A DNA stretch of 33,065 nucleotides, from NCBI GenBank assembly GCA_900299215.1, contig OMIY01000328.1:1-33065 (forward strand), in the 5' to 3' direction. The stretch comes from a bacterium (GTDB taxonomy: Bacteria > Bdellovibrionota_B > Oligoflexia > Oligoflexales > CAIYRB01). Position 1 is the first letter of the stretch. Every line of letters begins with the position of its first letter. The position numbers were made by a program, and so were the translations under genes. This document shows, piece after piece, positions 25,175 through 33,065 of the stretch. The notes below the pieces were generated by a model, which worked only from the letters and a program-made list of their open reading frames with translations, had not been told where the DNA came from and did no database searches.

Positions 25175-27562
25175 ATGATCATGGGGCGGATATTGAAAAT
25201 CGCTGGTCTCAAATCCTTAGGAGCCAAGCTCTTTTATTTAATGACTGTGATGGTGCTCATCACGGTGGCCGGAAACTCGTGGCAATTTTTTAGGACGTAT
25301 AAAACTGATCTGTTAGAGCAATTACAGGACTCTCTACAGAGCCAGGCGGAAAGAGCAAAGGACCAAATAGAAACCCTAATCGAAACCTGGCGCGCGCAGG
25401 TCAGCGTCGCTCTACCAACCTTGCGCACTCAGGGTCACGACGATGGAAAATCAGGAAACTTGGCACTGCAGAGATTTGTAAATTCTAACGTAGACTTTGT
25501 TGCGATTCATCTGATCAGCGCCGCAAGTGCGACTAGCACCGATTTCAACTTGGTAGGTGAGGCTTTTACCTCGAGAATCAATGACAAGAATTTTGAGGAT
25601 AGGGAGGCTAGATTAGTAAACGACCAACTTCGGACTGTAATACCCGAATGGCTCAAGACGCAGGCCCCATCTTTGAAGGGAAAGGTCGCAGTCGAAAGCC
25701 TGGCGAAACAGGTTAAGCTGCCGTTAGTGACTACTGCGATCCGCTTCGATATTGCCAATTCATCTGAAGTACTCTGGGCGGTTCTTACGGCATGGCAAAC
25801 TGGAATAAATAAGGCCCTCTCCAAGTCAGCCTTCCTAAAAAGCTCTTTGATAGACCGCGGAGGCCGTATATTCGCCTCTTTAGACCCCGCAGAGGTGATT
25901 AAACGACCAACACTTGCAAGCAAGCAACTTTTAAAAAGCGCCATAGCAAGTAATAAACCCTCCGGTTTCGAACAAATTTATCGTGACAACAAAAATAAAG
26001 AAAAAGTCGGAGCTTACGCAAAGCTTCAAAAATATCCTCTCATTTTAGTCATCGAACAAGATGCAAATGCTGCAACTCAGACAGTACGCCGGACACTAAT
26101 TTCCACAAGCCTCTGGGCAAGCCTATTTGTTTTACTTGCCATAATGTTGAGCTTTCTTGGGTCTTCTCAGATTACAAAAGGCCTACGTGCCGTCACAGAT
26201 GCAACCACCAAGATTGCGGCGGGTGATTTCAAGCACAAGGTTGCAACAGGGAGCCAAGACGAAGTTGGGGCCCTTGCATCTGCGGTAAACCACATGTCAT
26301 TTCAGATTGAGAATCTACTTAAATCTCAGGTAGCTCAGGCACAAGTGGAGAAAGACCTTGAGACCGCAAAGACTGTTCAAAATACCTTTTTCCCTGATGG
26401 AGATATCCGACAAAACCATATCAAAGCGACTGGGTTCTATAAACCAGCGACCCAGTGCGGTGGCGATTTATGGGGACACTTTCCAATTGAGGATGGGATT
26501 GATTTCATTTTTATTGCCGATGCCATGGGGCATGGTGTGGCTGCGGCGCTTGTCACAGCGATGGCATATTCAATCACTATGTCAATTGCAGATATTGTAA
26601 AGCACGACCCTAGCTTTCGCGATTCACCTGGGATTGTTCTGGAACGATTGAACCGAGTTATTTATGAAGCCGTGGAAGGCAAAATAAGCATGACTTTCTT
26701 TGCCTCTGTCATAGACACCCGCCGGGGTATCATGACTTATGCAAATGCTGGACACAACTTTCCAGTAATATGTCCCGTGAGTGCAACCGACTCGCGCCTA
26801 GGAAAGCCTTCGAAGTCTCAAAATATGGGGGGTCTAATACAACCAATCTCCTTGAAGCTGATGGGTACACCGCTCGGCATGGACAGTACCTCTCAATACA
26901 AGGAAAGGACGATAGAATTAGCTCCGGGCGATAAGATATTTTATTTTACTGACGGACTCATCGAGTGCACGTCTCCATCGGGTGAAATGATGGGACGCAA
27001 GCAAATGCTTATAGATGTAGCGACCTTTGCAAATCTTCCTCCAGAGGAGATGAAGAATTCAATCATTGATAAAGCATTTGCATTCTATGCCGGCACCCCT
27101 CAGGCGGATGACATCACGTTAGTGGTTGCTGAAATCTCAAAAGATTGGTCACCAAACATCACCACGTCCCAACTAGAAGCGGATATCGAAGTTAAACGGC
27201 CAGAATCGAAAGAATCTGGGGCAATACCGGAATCAAGTGAAAAGCCAAAAGACATAATTTCGGCGGAAAGCATTTTGTCGGCACCAGAGTCGGACAAAGT
27301 AGAAATTACTAGCCCTGACAGGCCTGCTGATGAACTTCAGCTCAGATCCGAGCCTTTGGTACCAACAATGATCGAAGTTACTGTGGTAGCAGAAAACCCC
27401 ATCAATACGGTCGGGTCAGAATTATCACCAACCATCCCGTTACTCTCAGACCCACTTCAAACTTTGCCACCACCACCACCACCGCCACCACCGTCTACAG
27501 TCCAAGCTGAAACTAAAAAGCCAATGGGCAGGTACAAACTTAAGTTACCTAGTGTGGGCTAA
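25175..27562 (+). CDS. Membrane sensor with HAMP domain and SpoIIE/PP2C-type serine phosphatase
   Basis: TM helices at the N-terminus and before HAMP (LRAVTDATTKIAAGDFKHKVATGSQDEVGALASAVNHM); AKTVQNTFFPDG, GGDLWGHFPIEDGIDFIFIADAMGHGVAAALVTAM, FYFTDGLIECTSPSGEMMG, ADDITLVV. Confidence 0.92.
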   Translation: MIMGRILKIAGLKSLGAKLFYLMTVMVLITVAGNSWQFFRTYKTDLLEQLQDSLQSQAERAKDQIETLIETWRAQVSVALPTLRTQGHDDGKSGNLALQRFVNSNVDFVAIHLISAASATSTDFNLVGEAFTSRINDKNFEDREARLVNDQLRTVIPEWLKTQAPSLKGKVAVESLAKQVKLPLVTTAIRFDIANSSEVLWAVLTAWQTGINKALSKSAFLKSSLIDRGGRIFASLDPAEVIKRPTLASKQLLKSAIASNKPSGFEQIYRDNKNKEKVGAYAKLQKYPLILVIEQDANAATQTVRRTLISTSLWASLFVLLAIMLSFLGSSQITKGLRAVTDATTKIAAGDFKHKVATGSQDEVGALASAVNHMSFQIENLLKSQVAQAQVEKDLETAKTVQNTFFPDGDIRQNHIKATGFYKPATQCGGDLWGHFPIEDGIDFIFIADAMGHGVAAALVTAMAYSITMSIADIVKHDPSFRDSPGIVLERLNRVIYEAVEGKISMTFFASVIDTRRGIMTYANAGHNFPVICPVSATDSRLGKPSKSQNMGGLIQPISLKLMGTPLGMDSTSQYKERTIELAPGDKIFYFTDGLIECTSPSGEMMGRKQMLIDVATFANLPPEEMKNSIIDKAFAFYAGTPQADDITLVVAEISKDWSPNITTSQLEADIEVKRPESKESGAIPESSEKPKDIISAESILSAPESDKVEITSPDRPADELQLRSEPLVPTMIEVTVVAENPINTVGSELSPTIPLLSDPLQTLPPPPPPPPPSTVQAETKKPMGRYKLKLPSVG

Positions 27563-27575
27563 TATAGAATTAGGC

Positions 27576-28238
27576 TTATCTCAGCAAATAGCCACCACCG
27601 TAAACGCTTCTTATGCTTATTTGACTTCCGGTGAGCTTTGTCCTCAGTCGCGAAATATGGCTGTCTATTGTTCTTGGTGAAACCTTAATACCACTCCATA
27701 CAGCCGCGCTGATTTCTGACCTATCTATAACTTGACCGCAGTTTGCAATTAGTAGCTTTAACAGTTGGAGCTCTTTTTGTGGCAAACTAATATCTTCCAA
27801 AGATCCTTTTAGTCTCAATGAGAGATTTGAAATATCAAGCACCATGTCTCGATATTTTATTAAAGCCCCCGTCCTTGCTTTCGCCTGGTGTCTAATCTTG
27901 ATCTTTAATTCGGTAACAAACTGCAATGTATCATCTGTAAGATTCAACTTGTGCAATCCAGAGGGCAATGAGTCAGAACCGGTTCCATCTGAACACACGA
28001 GAAAAAGAGAACAATCGGGTAAAACGTCTTTGATTTCGATGTTTATTTGATCAATTGACCACTCACCAAACCGGCAGTCCACAATGACTGCATCCGGCAA
28101 ATTAGCCCCCCCTAATCGAGAAATAGCCACCAAGGATTTCAATGAGGCCACTGCACGGACGGCAAAGTCACCAATTAGGATGTCGGTGATTCTCGTCGAG
28201 TCATGGTTGCTTTTCTCAAGTATCCACAATGTTCCCAA
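27576..28238 (-). CDS. OmpR/PhoB-type winged-helix transcriptional regulator with atypical receiver (TTG start)
   Basis: C-terminal LPQKELQLLKLLIANCGQVIDRSEISAAVWSGIKVSPRTIDSHISRLRTKL...IRSVYGGGYLL is a Trans_reg_C wHTH; N-terminus has receiver-like organisation. Confidence 0.85.
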   Translation of the reverse strand: MGTLWILEKSNHDSTRITDILIGDFAVRAVASLKSLVAISRLGGANLPDAVIVDCRFGEWSIDQINIEIKDVLPDCSLFLVCSDGTGSDSLPSGLHKLNLTDDTLQFVTELKIKIRHQAKARTGALIKYRDMVLDISNLSLRLKGSLEDISLPQKELQLLKLLIANCGQVIDRSEISAAVWSGIKVSPRTIDSHISRLRTKLTGSQISIRSVYGGGYLLR

Positions 28239-28312
28239 AAACGGTTCTCCGCTTGAATTTCGCGTTTGTTCTGTGATTAGTTGCGTCCATCTATTCCCAG
28301 TTATTTAATTAT

Positions 28313-28372
28313 ATGACAGATATCGCCGAAAGGGACTTAGTGGCCTATCTGGAAAGAGTATTGAGTAGGTAA
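28313..28372 (+). other. Possible 19-codon upstream ORF preceding threonine ammonia-lyase
   Basis: ATG ACA GAT ATC ... AGG TAA encodes MTDIAERDLVAYLERVLSR; stops 4 nt before the ilvA-like ATG. Confidence 0.25.
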
Positions 28373-28376
28373 ATTA

Positions 28377-29606
28377 ATGAATCTTGAAATAAACATCGAA
28401 ACAATAAGAAAAGCCGCCATTAGGATCAGACCATATGTCGCCAGCTCACCGGTTAAATATTCAGTCAATCTTTCTAAAAAAATGGGGCAACCTGTTTATT
28501 TGAAACTAGAAAACTTAAATCTTTCGGGCTCATTTAAAATTCGCGGTGCTATGAATGCACTTCTCCAACTACCACAAGAAGACCTAAAGCGCGGCGTCAT
28601 CGCAGCAAGCGCGGGTAATCATGCCCAGGGAGTTGCGCACACATGCCGCTTGCTTGGCAGCAAGGCAACAATCTTTATGCCTGTGCACTCATCTATCGTA
28701 AAAGCTGCTGCAACGAGAGAATTGGGAGCTGAAGTCAATTTGGTTGGCAGTAGCTACGAAGAGGCACTAAATGCAGCTCAAGAGCACCAACGACAAACAG
28801 GCGCAGTATTCTTACATGGATTCAACGATGAACGTGTCATAGCTGGGCAAGGGACAGTAGCACTTGAATTAATCGAGCAAGTACCAGACCTGGGTCTCGT
28901 TTTGACGAGCATTGGCGGTGGCGGTCTAGCCGCAGGAGTAGCCTTAGCTATCAAGGAATCTAATACAAGTATTCAAGTCGTGGGCGTCCAGTCCTCGTCT
29001 TTTCCCGCGATGCAGCAATCAGTAGCCAACGGAAGCATAGTCGAAAACGCGACCGGTTATACGATTGCGGACGGAATTGCCATTAAAAAGCCAGGATCGA
29101 AAACGTTCGAAATTTTGAAGGCGTACGCTGACGACATTGTCCTAGTTAGTGAAGATGAAATTGCTTCAGCAGTCATGAATTTAATGGAATGGGAACATAT
29201 GCTGGCAGAAGGGGCAGGTGCCGCTGCTGTCGCAGCACTTTGGAAACTGCCAAAGTCAATTCTCTCAAAAGTCCAACAACGTCCGATAGTATGCGTAGTA
29301 TCCGGTGGCAATATCGACGTTAATTTACTCAAGAGGATCATTCCCATAGGTCTAAAACATACTGGCCGCTTATGTAGATTGGCTGTGACTATTCAAGATC
29401 GACCCGGGCGTCTCGCTGAGCTTCTCAACATCGTTAGTCAAACGGGAGCAAACCTTCAGGAGGTTACTCATAATAGGCTATATAATGCGGTAGGATTTGA
29501 CGATGTAGAAGTGATCCTTGATATTGAAACCATCGACACTAATCATCAAGAGCAGGTAATTTTGGCGTTGGTTAAACATCGATTTAAATATGTTAAGCTG
29601 GGATGA
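28377..29606 (+). CDS. ilvA: Threonine ammonia-lyase with C-terminal ACT domain
   Basis: YLKLENLNLSGSFKIRGAMNAL PLP-lysine motif, ASAGNHAQGVAHTCRLLG, TSIGGGGLAAGVA, ACT-like RLAVTIQDRPGRLAELLNIVSQTGANLQEV. Confidence 0.93.
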   Translation: MNLEINIETIRKAAIRIRPYVASSPVKYSVNLSKKMGQPVYLKLENLNLSGSFKIRGAMNALLQLPQEDLKRGVIAASAGNHAQGVAHTCRLLGSKATIFMPVHSSIVKAAATRELGAEVNLVGSSYEEALNAAQEHQRQTGAVFLHGFNDERVIAGQGTVALELIEQVPDLGLVLTSIGGGGLAAGVALAIKESNTSIQVVGVQSSSFPAMQQSVANGSIVENATGYTIADGIAIKKPGSKTFEILKAYADDIVLVSEDEIASAVMNLMEWEHMLAEGAGAAAVAALWKLPKSILSKVQQRPIVCVVSGGNIDVNLLKRIIPIGLKHTGRLCRLAVTIQDRPGRLAELLNIVSQTGANLQEVTHNRLYNAVGFDDVEVILDIETIDTNHQEQVILALVKHRFKYVKLG

Positions 29607-29612
29607 TCTGAC

Positions 29613-29642
29613 AAAAAAAATGGCGCTAACGCGCCATTTTTT
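29613..29642. terminator. Bidirectional rho-independent terminator between ilvA-like gene and lon
   Basis: AAAAAATGGCGC-TAAC-GCGCCATTTTTT, perfect stem with A run and T run; serves both convergent genes. Confidence 0.93.
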
Positions 29643-29657
29643 AAACTAAATATAAGT

Positions 29658-32111
29658 TTAACTCGCAAGGTTTTTACTACTGTGAACTCCGCCAACTGAA
29701 GTCAAATCATTTGCTCCATGAAATTCATTCGTTCGCAAGTCGAACATAACCTCAGCAACTTCTGGATACGTTTTTACGAAACTCACCCTAACTTTCTTTT
29801 TTACATTCATTGGCAGTTGCTCAAACGCGCTTCGATTTTTCTCAGGCAACAGGACGTGCTCAACCCCCTCACGCTGGGCCGCCAATAGCTTCTCTTTAAG
29901 CCCACCAATCGGCAGAACCTTCCCGTGCAAAGTTATTTCTCCGGTCATTGCAACCCTTTGCTTTGGAGCCTTGCCGAGAAGTGCTGACAGAATTGATGTC
30001 GCTAGAGCGATACCTGCCGAGGGTCCGTCTTTAGGCACTGCTCCAGCAGGCAAATGGATGTGAATTTCATTTTCAATCAAATTCTTCGCATCAATTCCAA
30101 ATTCAACTGCTCTTGACCTAACGTAACTTAAAGCCGTCTGAGCAGACTCTTTCATGACGTCACCAAGTTGTCCGGTCAACACCAATTTAGCTCTAGTTCC
30201 TGGCAGTAGGTTCGTTTCGATTGCCATTACTCCCCCGCCGTAACTTGTGTAAGCAAGTCCAAGCGAAACTCCAGTAACGGGCTCTAAATGGTAAAAATCA
30301 TCATCGAATCGTTTAACCCCCAGGTGTTTCTCTACCAATTGCGGCGTCAACTTAATGACAGTCCTCTTTCCAGAGTCGACTTCATCTTCGGCGTACTGGC
30401 GCGCAATTTTTCGACAAACAGAGGCTATTTGCTTCTCTAAACCTCTTAGACCGCTTTCTCGAGTATAGCTATTGATTATGGTGGTTAACGAATTTCTAGA
30501 GAAAACAACTTCTGATTCATTGAGACCTGATTCTTTGAGTTGTTTTGGTACCAAATATTGATTCGCAATAATCAACTTTTCTTCTTCCGAATAACCAGAG
30601 ACCTCAATTATTTCCAATCGATCTCTCAATGGGCCTGGGATTGTTTCAAGCGAATTGCAGTTCGCTATGAAAAAGACGTCTGAAAGATCGAATGCAACAC
30701 CCAAATAGTGATCGACAAAGTTTTTATTTTGCTCTGGATCAAGAACTTCTAACAGAGCTGAAGCTGGGTCGCCGCGGTGGTCGGATCCCATCTTGTCAAT
30801 CTCATCTAACATGATCAAAGGATTGCAGCTCTTCACCTGCTTCAGGCTCGTTATCAGACGACCTGGATATGCGCCTACATAGGTTTTTCTATGTCCTCGA
30901 ATGTCCGCCTCATCTCGAACGCCACCAAGTGAGATCCTAGAGAAGTGACGGCCCATAGCACGTGCAACTGAGCGACCAAGACTTGTCTTTCCAACTCCCG
31001 GGGGGCCAACAAAACAAATTATCGGACTTTTAGCTCTGGGATTTAATTTTTTGACCGCTAAATACTCTATAATTCTGTCTTTGACCTGATCCAATCCATA
31101 ATGGTCTTCATCAAGAACGTTTTTCACATCCTTAAGATTCAGCTTATCCTCAGTCCGTGTTTCCCAGGGTAAGGCTAAAATTGTTTCGACATGGGTCCGA
31201 GTTAATGCTGCTTCGCTGGTATCTGAATGCATTCTCTCAAGACGACGAAGTTGCCGTGATGCCTCATCTTTGGCTTCAGCAGTAAGTTTGACCTCTTCCA
31301 TCTTTTTCCAAAGAGCGTCAATTTCTTCTTTTCCATCAGAATCACCCAACTCAGTCTTAATCGCACGCATTTGCTCCCGAAGATAATGTTCACGCTGCAT
31401 GCGGCTAATTTCTTCTTTTGCCTGGGACTGAATGCGCACCTGCATCTGATAAACTTCAATCTCTCGTGATAAAAATCGATGCACTGCTCGTAAACGTTCG
31501 GTTGGATTGTAAACGGCAAGAATGCCCTGCGCCTCTTGGACCTTAAGCCCCAAATTTGCTGCTACTAAATCACCGAGTCGACCTGGTTCTGTGACATCCT
31601 CAAGGACCATTAAAATGTCTGGTGACAACACCTTTCCGAGGCTTACAACCTTTTCCAGATTTTCTCGAGTCGCCCTGATCATTGCTTCAATTTCAGGTGT
31701 GTTTTTTACGATGACCGGCTCTTCTATTAGCTTGACTCGAACCGATGGGAAAGGCTCAGTTGAAATCAAACCAGCTATCTCTGCCTTTGATATCCCTTGC
31801 ACTAGCACCTTCATTCGACCATCAGGAAGTTTCCTGGTACGCATGATGGAACAAACTGTTCCGGTGTCATAAACGTCAAATGGCGCATCTAGGCTGCAAC
31901 TTAGATTTTCAGCGTTTTCACCCGACACCTTGAACGCAGATAAAAAGATCTTCCGCTGGTGGGCAAGCGCATGCTCTACTGCATTGATACACAAATCCTC
32001 ATTTATGAAGACCGGTACAATCATGTGTGGAAAAACCACGATATCCTTCAACGGCAGCAAGGGCATCTCGGTGTTGATGTCGGTGAGCTGGTTAGTGCTT
32101 TGTCCGGTCAT
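29658..32111 (-). CDS. lon: ATP-dependent protease Lon (LonA)
   Basis: 817 aa; FVGPPGVGKTSLGRSVARAMGRHFSRISLGGVRDEADIRGHRKTYVGAYPGR, catalytic PKDGPSAGIALATSILSAL. Confidence 0.98.
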   Translation of the reverse strand: MTGQSTNQLTDINTEMPLLPLKDIVVFPHMIVPVFINEDLCINAVEHALAHQRKIFLSAFKVSGENAENLSCSLDAPFDVYDTGTVCSIMRTRKLPDGRMKVLVQGISKAEIAGLISTEPFPSVRVKLIEEPVIVKNTPEIEAMIRATRENLEKVVSLGKVLSPDILMVLEDVTEPGRLGDLVAANLGLKVQEAQGILAVYNPTERLRAVHRFLSREIEVYQMQVRIQSQAKEEISRMQREHYLREQMRAIKTELGDSDGKEEIDALWKKMEEVKLTAEAKDEASRQLRRLERMHSDTSEAALTRTHVETILALPWETRTEDKLNLKDVKNVLDEDHYGLDQVKDRIIEYLAVKKLNPRAKSPIICFVGPPGVGKTSLGRSVARAMGRHFSRISLGGVRDEADIRGHRKTYVGAYPGRLITSLKQVKSCNPLIMLDEIDKMGSDHRGDPASALLEVLDPEQNKNFVDHYLGVAFDLSDVFFIANCNSLETIPGPLRDRLEIIEVSGYSEEEKLIIANQYLVPKQLKESGLNESEVVFSRNSLTTIINSYTRESGLRGLEKQIASVCRKIARQYAEDEVDSGKRTVIKLTPQLVEKHLGVKRFDDDFYHLEPVTGVSLGLAYTSYGGGVMAIETNLLPGTRAKLVLTGQLGDVMKESAQTALSYVRSRAVEFGIDAKNLIENEIHIHLPAGAVPKDGPSAGIALATSILSALLGKAPKQRVAMTGEITLHGKVLPIGGLKEKLLAAQREGVEHVLLPEKNRSAFEQLPMNVKKKVRVSFVKTYPEVAEVMFDLRTNEFHGANDLTSVGGVHSSKNLAS

Positions 32112-32258
32112 CCAAGGCTCTCCTTACTAGTTACTTTTCGCTCAATCAGATCTTATATTGCATCATTATTACTATCGGCACTGGGTCGCTAGAGCTTGAG
32201 GCTCACTTGAGAACATTGACGTTTGCTGATTGTCGGGAAGGGTAAATTGCTGGAGGGA

Positions 32259-32696
32259 TTAAGTTGACTTGAGATTGATGATTACAATTAAATTTCCTAC
32301 TTTTTCACTGTCTTGATCGCCGCTTCCCTCGATAATAAAGGAAGTGCCCTCACGCGTACCGGCCGGTATCTTAATGCTAACGGAAACAGACTGTTTGATC
32401 GGTTTTGCACCCGACTGTCGGTTTGTAGTAGTCCGGGAAAATTTGACCAAAGCCTCGCCACCATCCCGCGCCAGGGCTGTACTAATCCAAATGGGGACAC
32501 GCAAGTCCAGGTTAGAGTGCTTTTGTTGCCAAGATTCAAAGGAGATTTCCTCGTAATTAATCTGATCACAAAAATTTCTGAGGGATTCTAAATCTGATCT
32601 GGAAAGGGAGGAGGGCTTTGCTGAAGATACGGCTGCTTTTTGCTTTCTTTTGTGCTTATTACGCAGCCGCTTTGGAGGAGAATTTGATTGGTCCAT
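32259..32696 (-). CDS. J-less protein resembling a single DnaJ/CbpA C-terminal substrate-binding domain
   Basis: 145 aa; basic N-terminal tail, then DLRVPIWISTALARDGGEALVKFSR...VSVSIKIPAGTREGTSFIIEGSGDQDSEKVGNLIVIINLKST, collinear with DnaJ CTD-I (VxVKIPAGVxxGTxIRLxGxGxxxxGxxGDLYVxVxV). Confidence 0.65.
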   Translation of the reverse strand: MDQSNSPPKRLRNKHKRKQKAAVSSAKPSSLSRSDLESLRNFCDQINYEEISFESWQQKHSNLDLRVPIWISTALARDGGEALVKFSRTTTNRQSGAKPIKQSVSVSIKIPAGTREGTSFIIEGSGDQDSEKVGNLIVIINLKST

Positions 32697-32714
32697 ATTT
32701 CTGGCACCGATATA

Positions 32715-33065
32715 TCAGCCACCCGTAGGTGTGAGAACACTTACCATTGCAGGTCGAAGTAATCGACCATGCAGCTGATAACCACGCGCATATTCATTGG
32801 CCACAGTATCAACAGTTACATTTGCGGAATCTACACGCTGGATCGCTTGATGAAGGTGGGGATCGAACGGTGCATCTTTGGCATCGATGGCTTCTAGACC
32901 ATGCTTGCGACATACATCTAGTAGCTGCCTACGGACCATTATCATTCCTTCAGCAAAGGCCTGAATGTTGCTCGCGTCAGTCAGAGCGGCAACATTGCTG
33001 TTCTCAGGTATAGCCTTTTCGAAACTATCAAGCACAGGCAAAAGATCCTTAAAAATTGTCTCAAG
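32715..33065 (-). CDS. grpE: Nucleotide exchange factor GrpE (5' end truncated by the window)
   Basis: LETIFKDLLPVLDSFEKAIPE...IMVRRQLLDVCRKHGLEAIDAKDAPFDPHLHQAI...GYQLHGRLLRPAMVSV is GrpE; reading frame open to the window edge. Confidence 0.95.
   Translation of the reverse strand, partial: LETIFKDLLPVLDSFEKAIPENSNVAALTDASNIQAFAEGMIMVRRQLLDVCRKHGLEAIDAKDAPFDPHLHQAIQRVDSANVTVDTVANEYARGYQLHGRLLRPAMVSVLTPTGG

Noticed and set aside
25507-25944. 145-aa minus-strand ORF antisense to the phosphatase
   Set aside because: Opposite the sensor region of a strongly supported CDS; no motif.
1-33065. CRISPR array, IS element, prophage or defence island
   Set aside because: No direct-repeat/spacer array, transposase, integrase, or recognised defence gene seen; content is mostly housekeeping and envelope genes.

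Overview
Gene-dense chromosomal window of about 33 kb with no prophage, transposon or CRISPR signal. From left to right it carries: pyrF (type 2 OMP decarboxylase); a TPR protein; a ComEC/Rec2-type membrane protein; a zinc-ribbon membrane protein; dnaK; rmuC; a small uracil-DNA-glycosylase-like protein; a receiver+TPR protein; a TPR protein; an RNase Y-like HD protein; an inositol monophosphatase; a secreted hypothetical protein; rpmI-rplT; tRNA-Arg(CCG); methylmalonyl-CoA mutase plus meaB; a metallophosphatase-like/multiheme cytochrome fusion; an IscA/ErpA-like protein. These are followed by an envelope/signalling block (DPNAV-repeat secreted protein, probable outer-membrane barrel, FecR-domain protein, divergent HAMP-SpoIIE phosphatase), an atypical OmpR-family regulator, threonine ammonia-lyase, lon, a J-less DnaJ-CTD-like protein and a truncated grpE. 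Gene content suggests a Bdellovibrionota/Oligoflexia-like or other deltaproteobacterial-grade organism, but this is inference only. The most interesting items are: (1) the FecR/barrel/repeat-protein operon divergent from a SpoIIE phosphatase, with two perfect inverted repeats between them; (2) a cluster of 'degenerate paralogue' proteins that keep the fold signature but have lost canonical catalytic or ligand motifs (IscA-like without the C-terminal CGC, UDG-like without FeS cysteines, RNase Y-like without the KH GREG motif, a lone DnaJ CTD between grpE and lon, an OmpR-type regulator with an eroded receiver, ComEC without its nuclease domain); (3) a dnaK terminator that appears to lie inside the rmuC coding sequence. 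No database search was possible, so all family assignments come from motif recognition.
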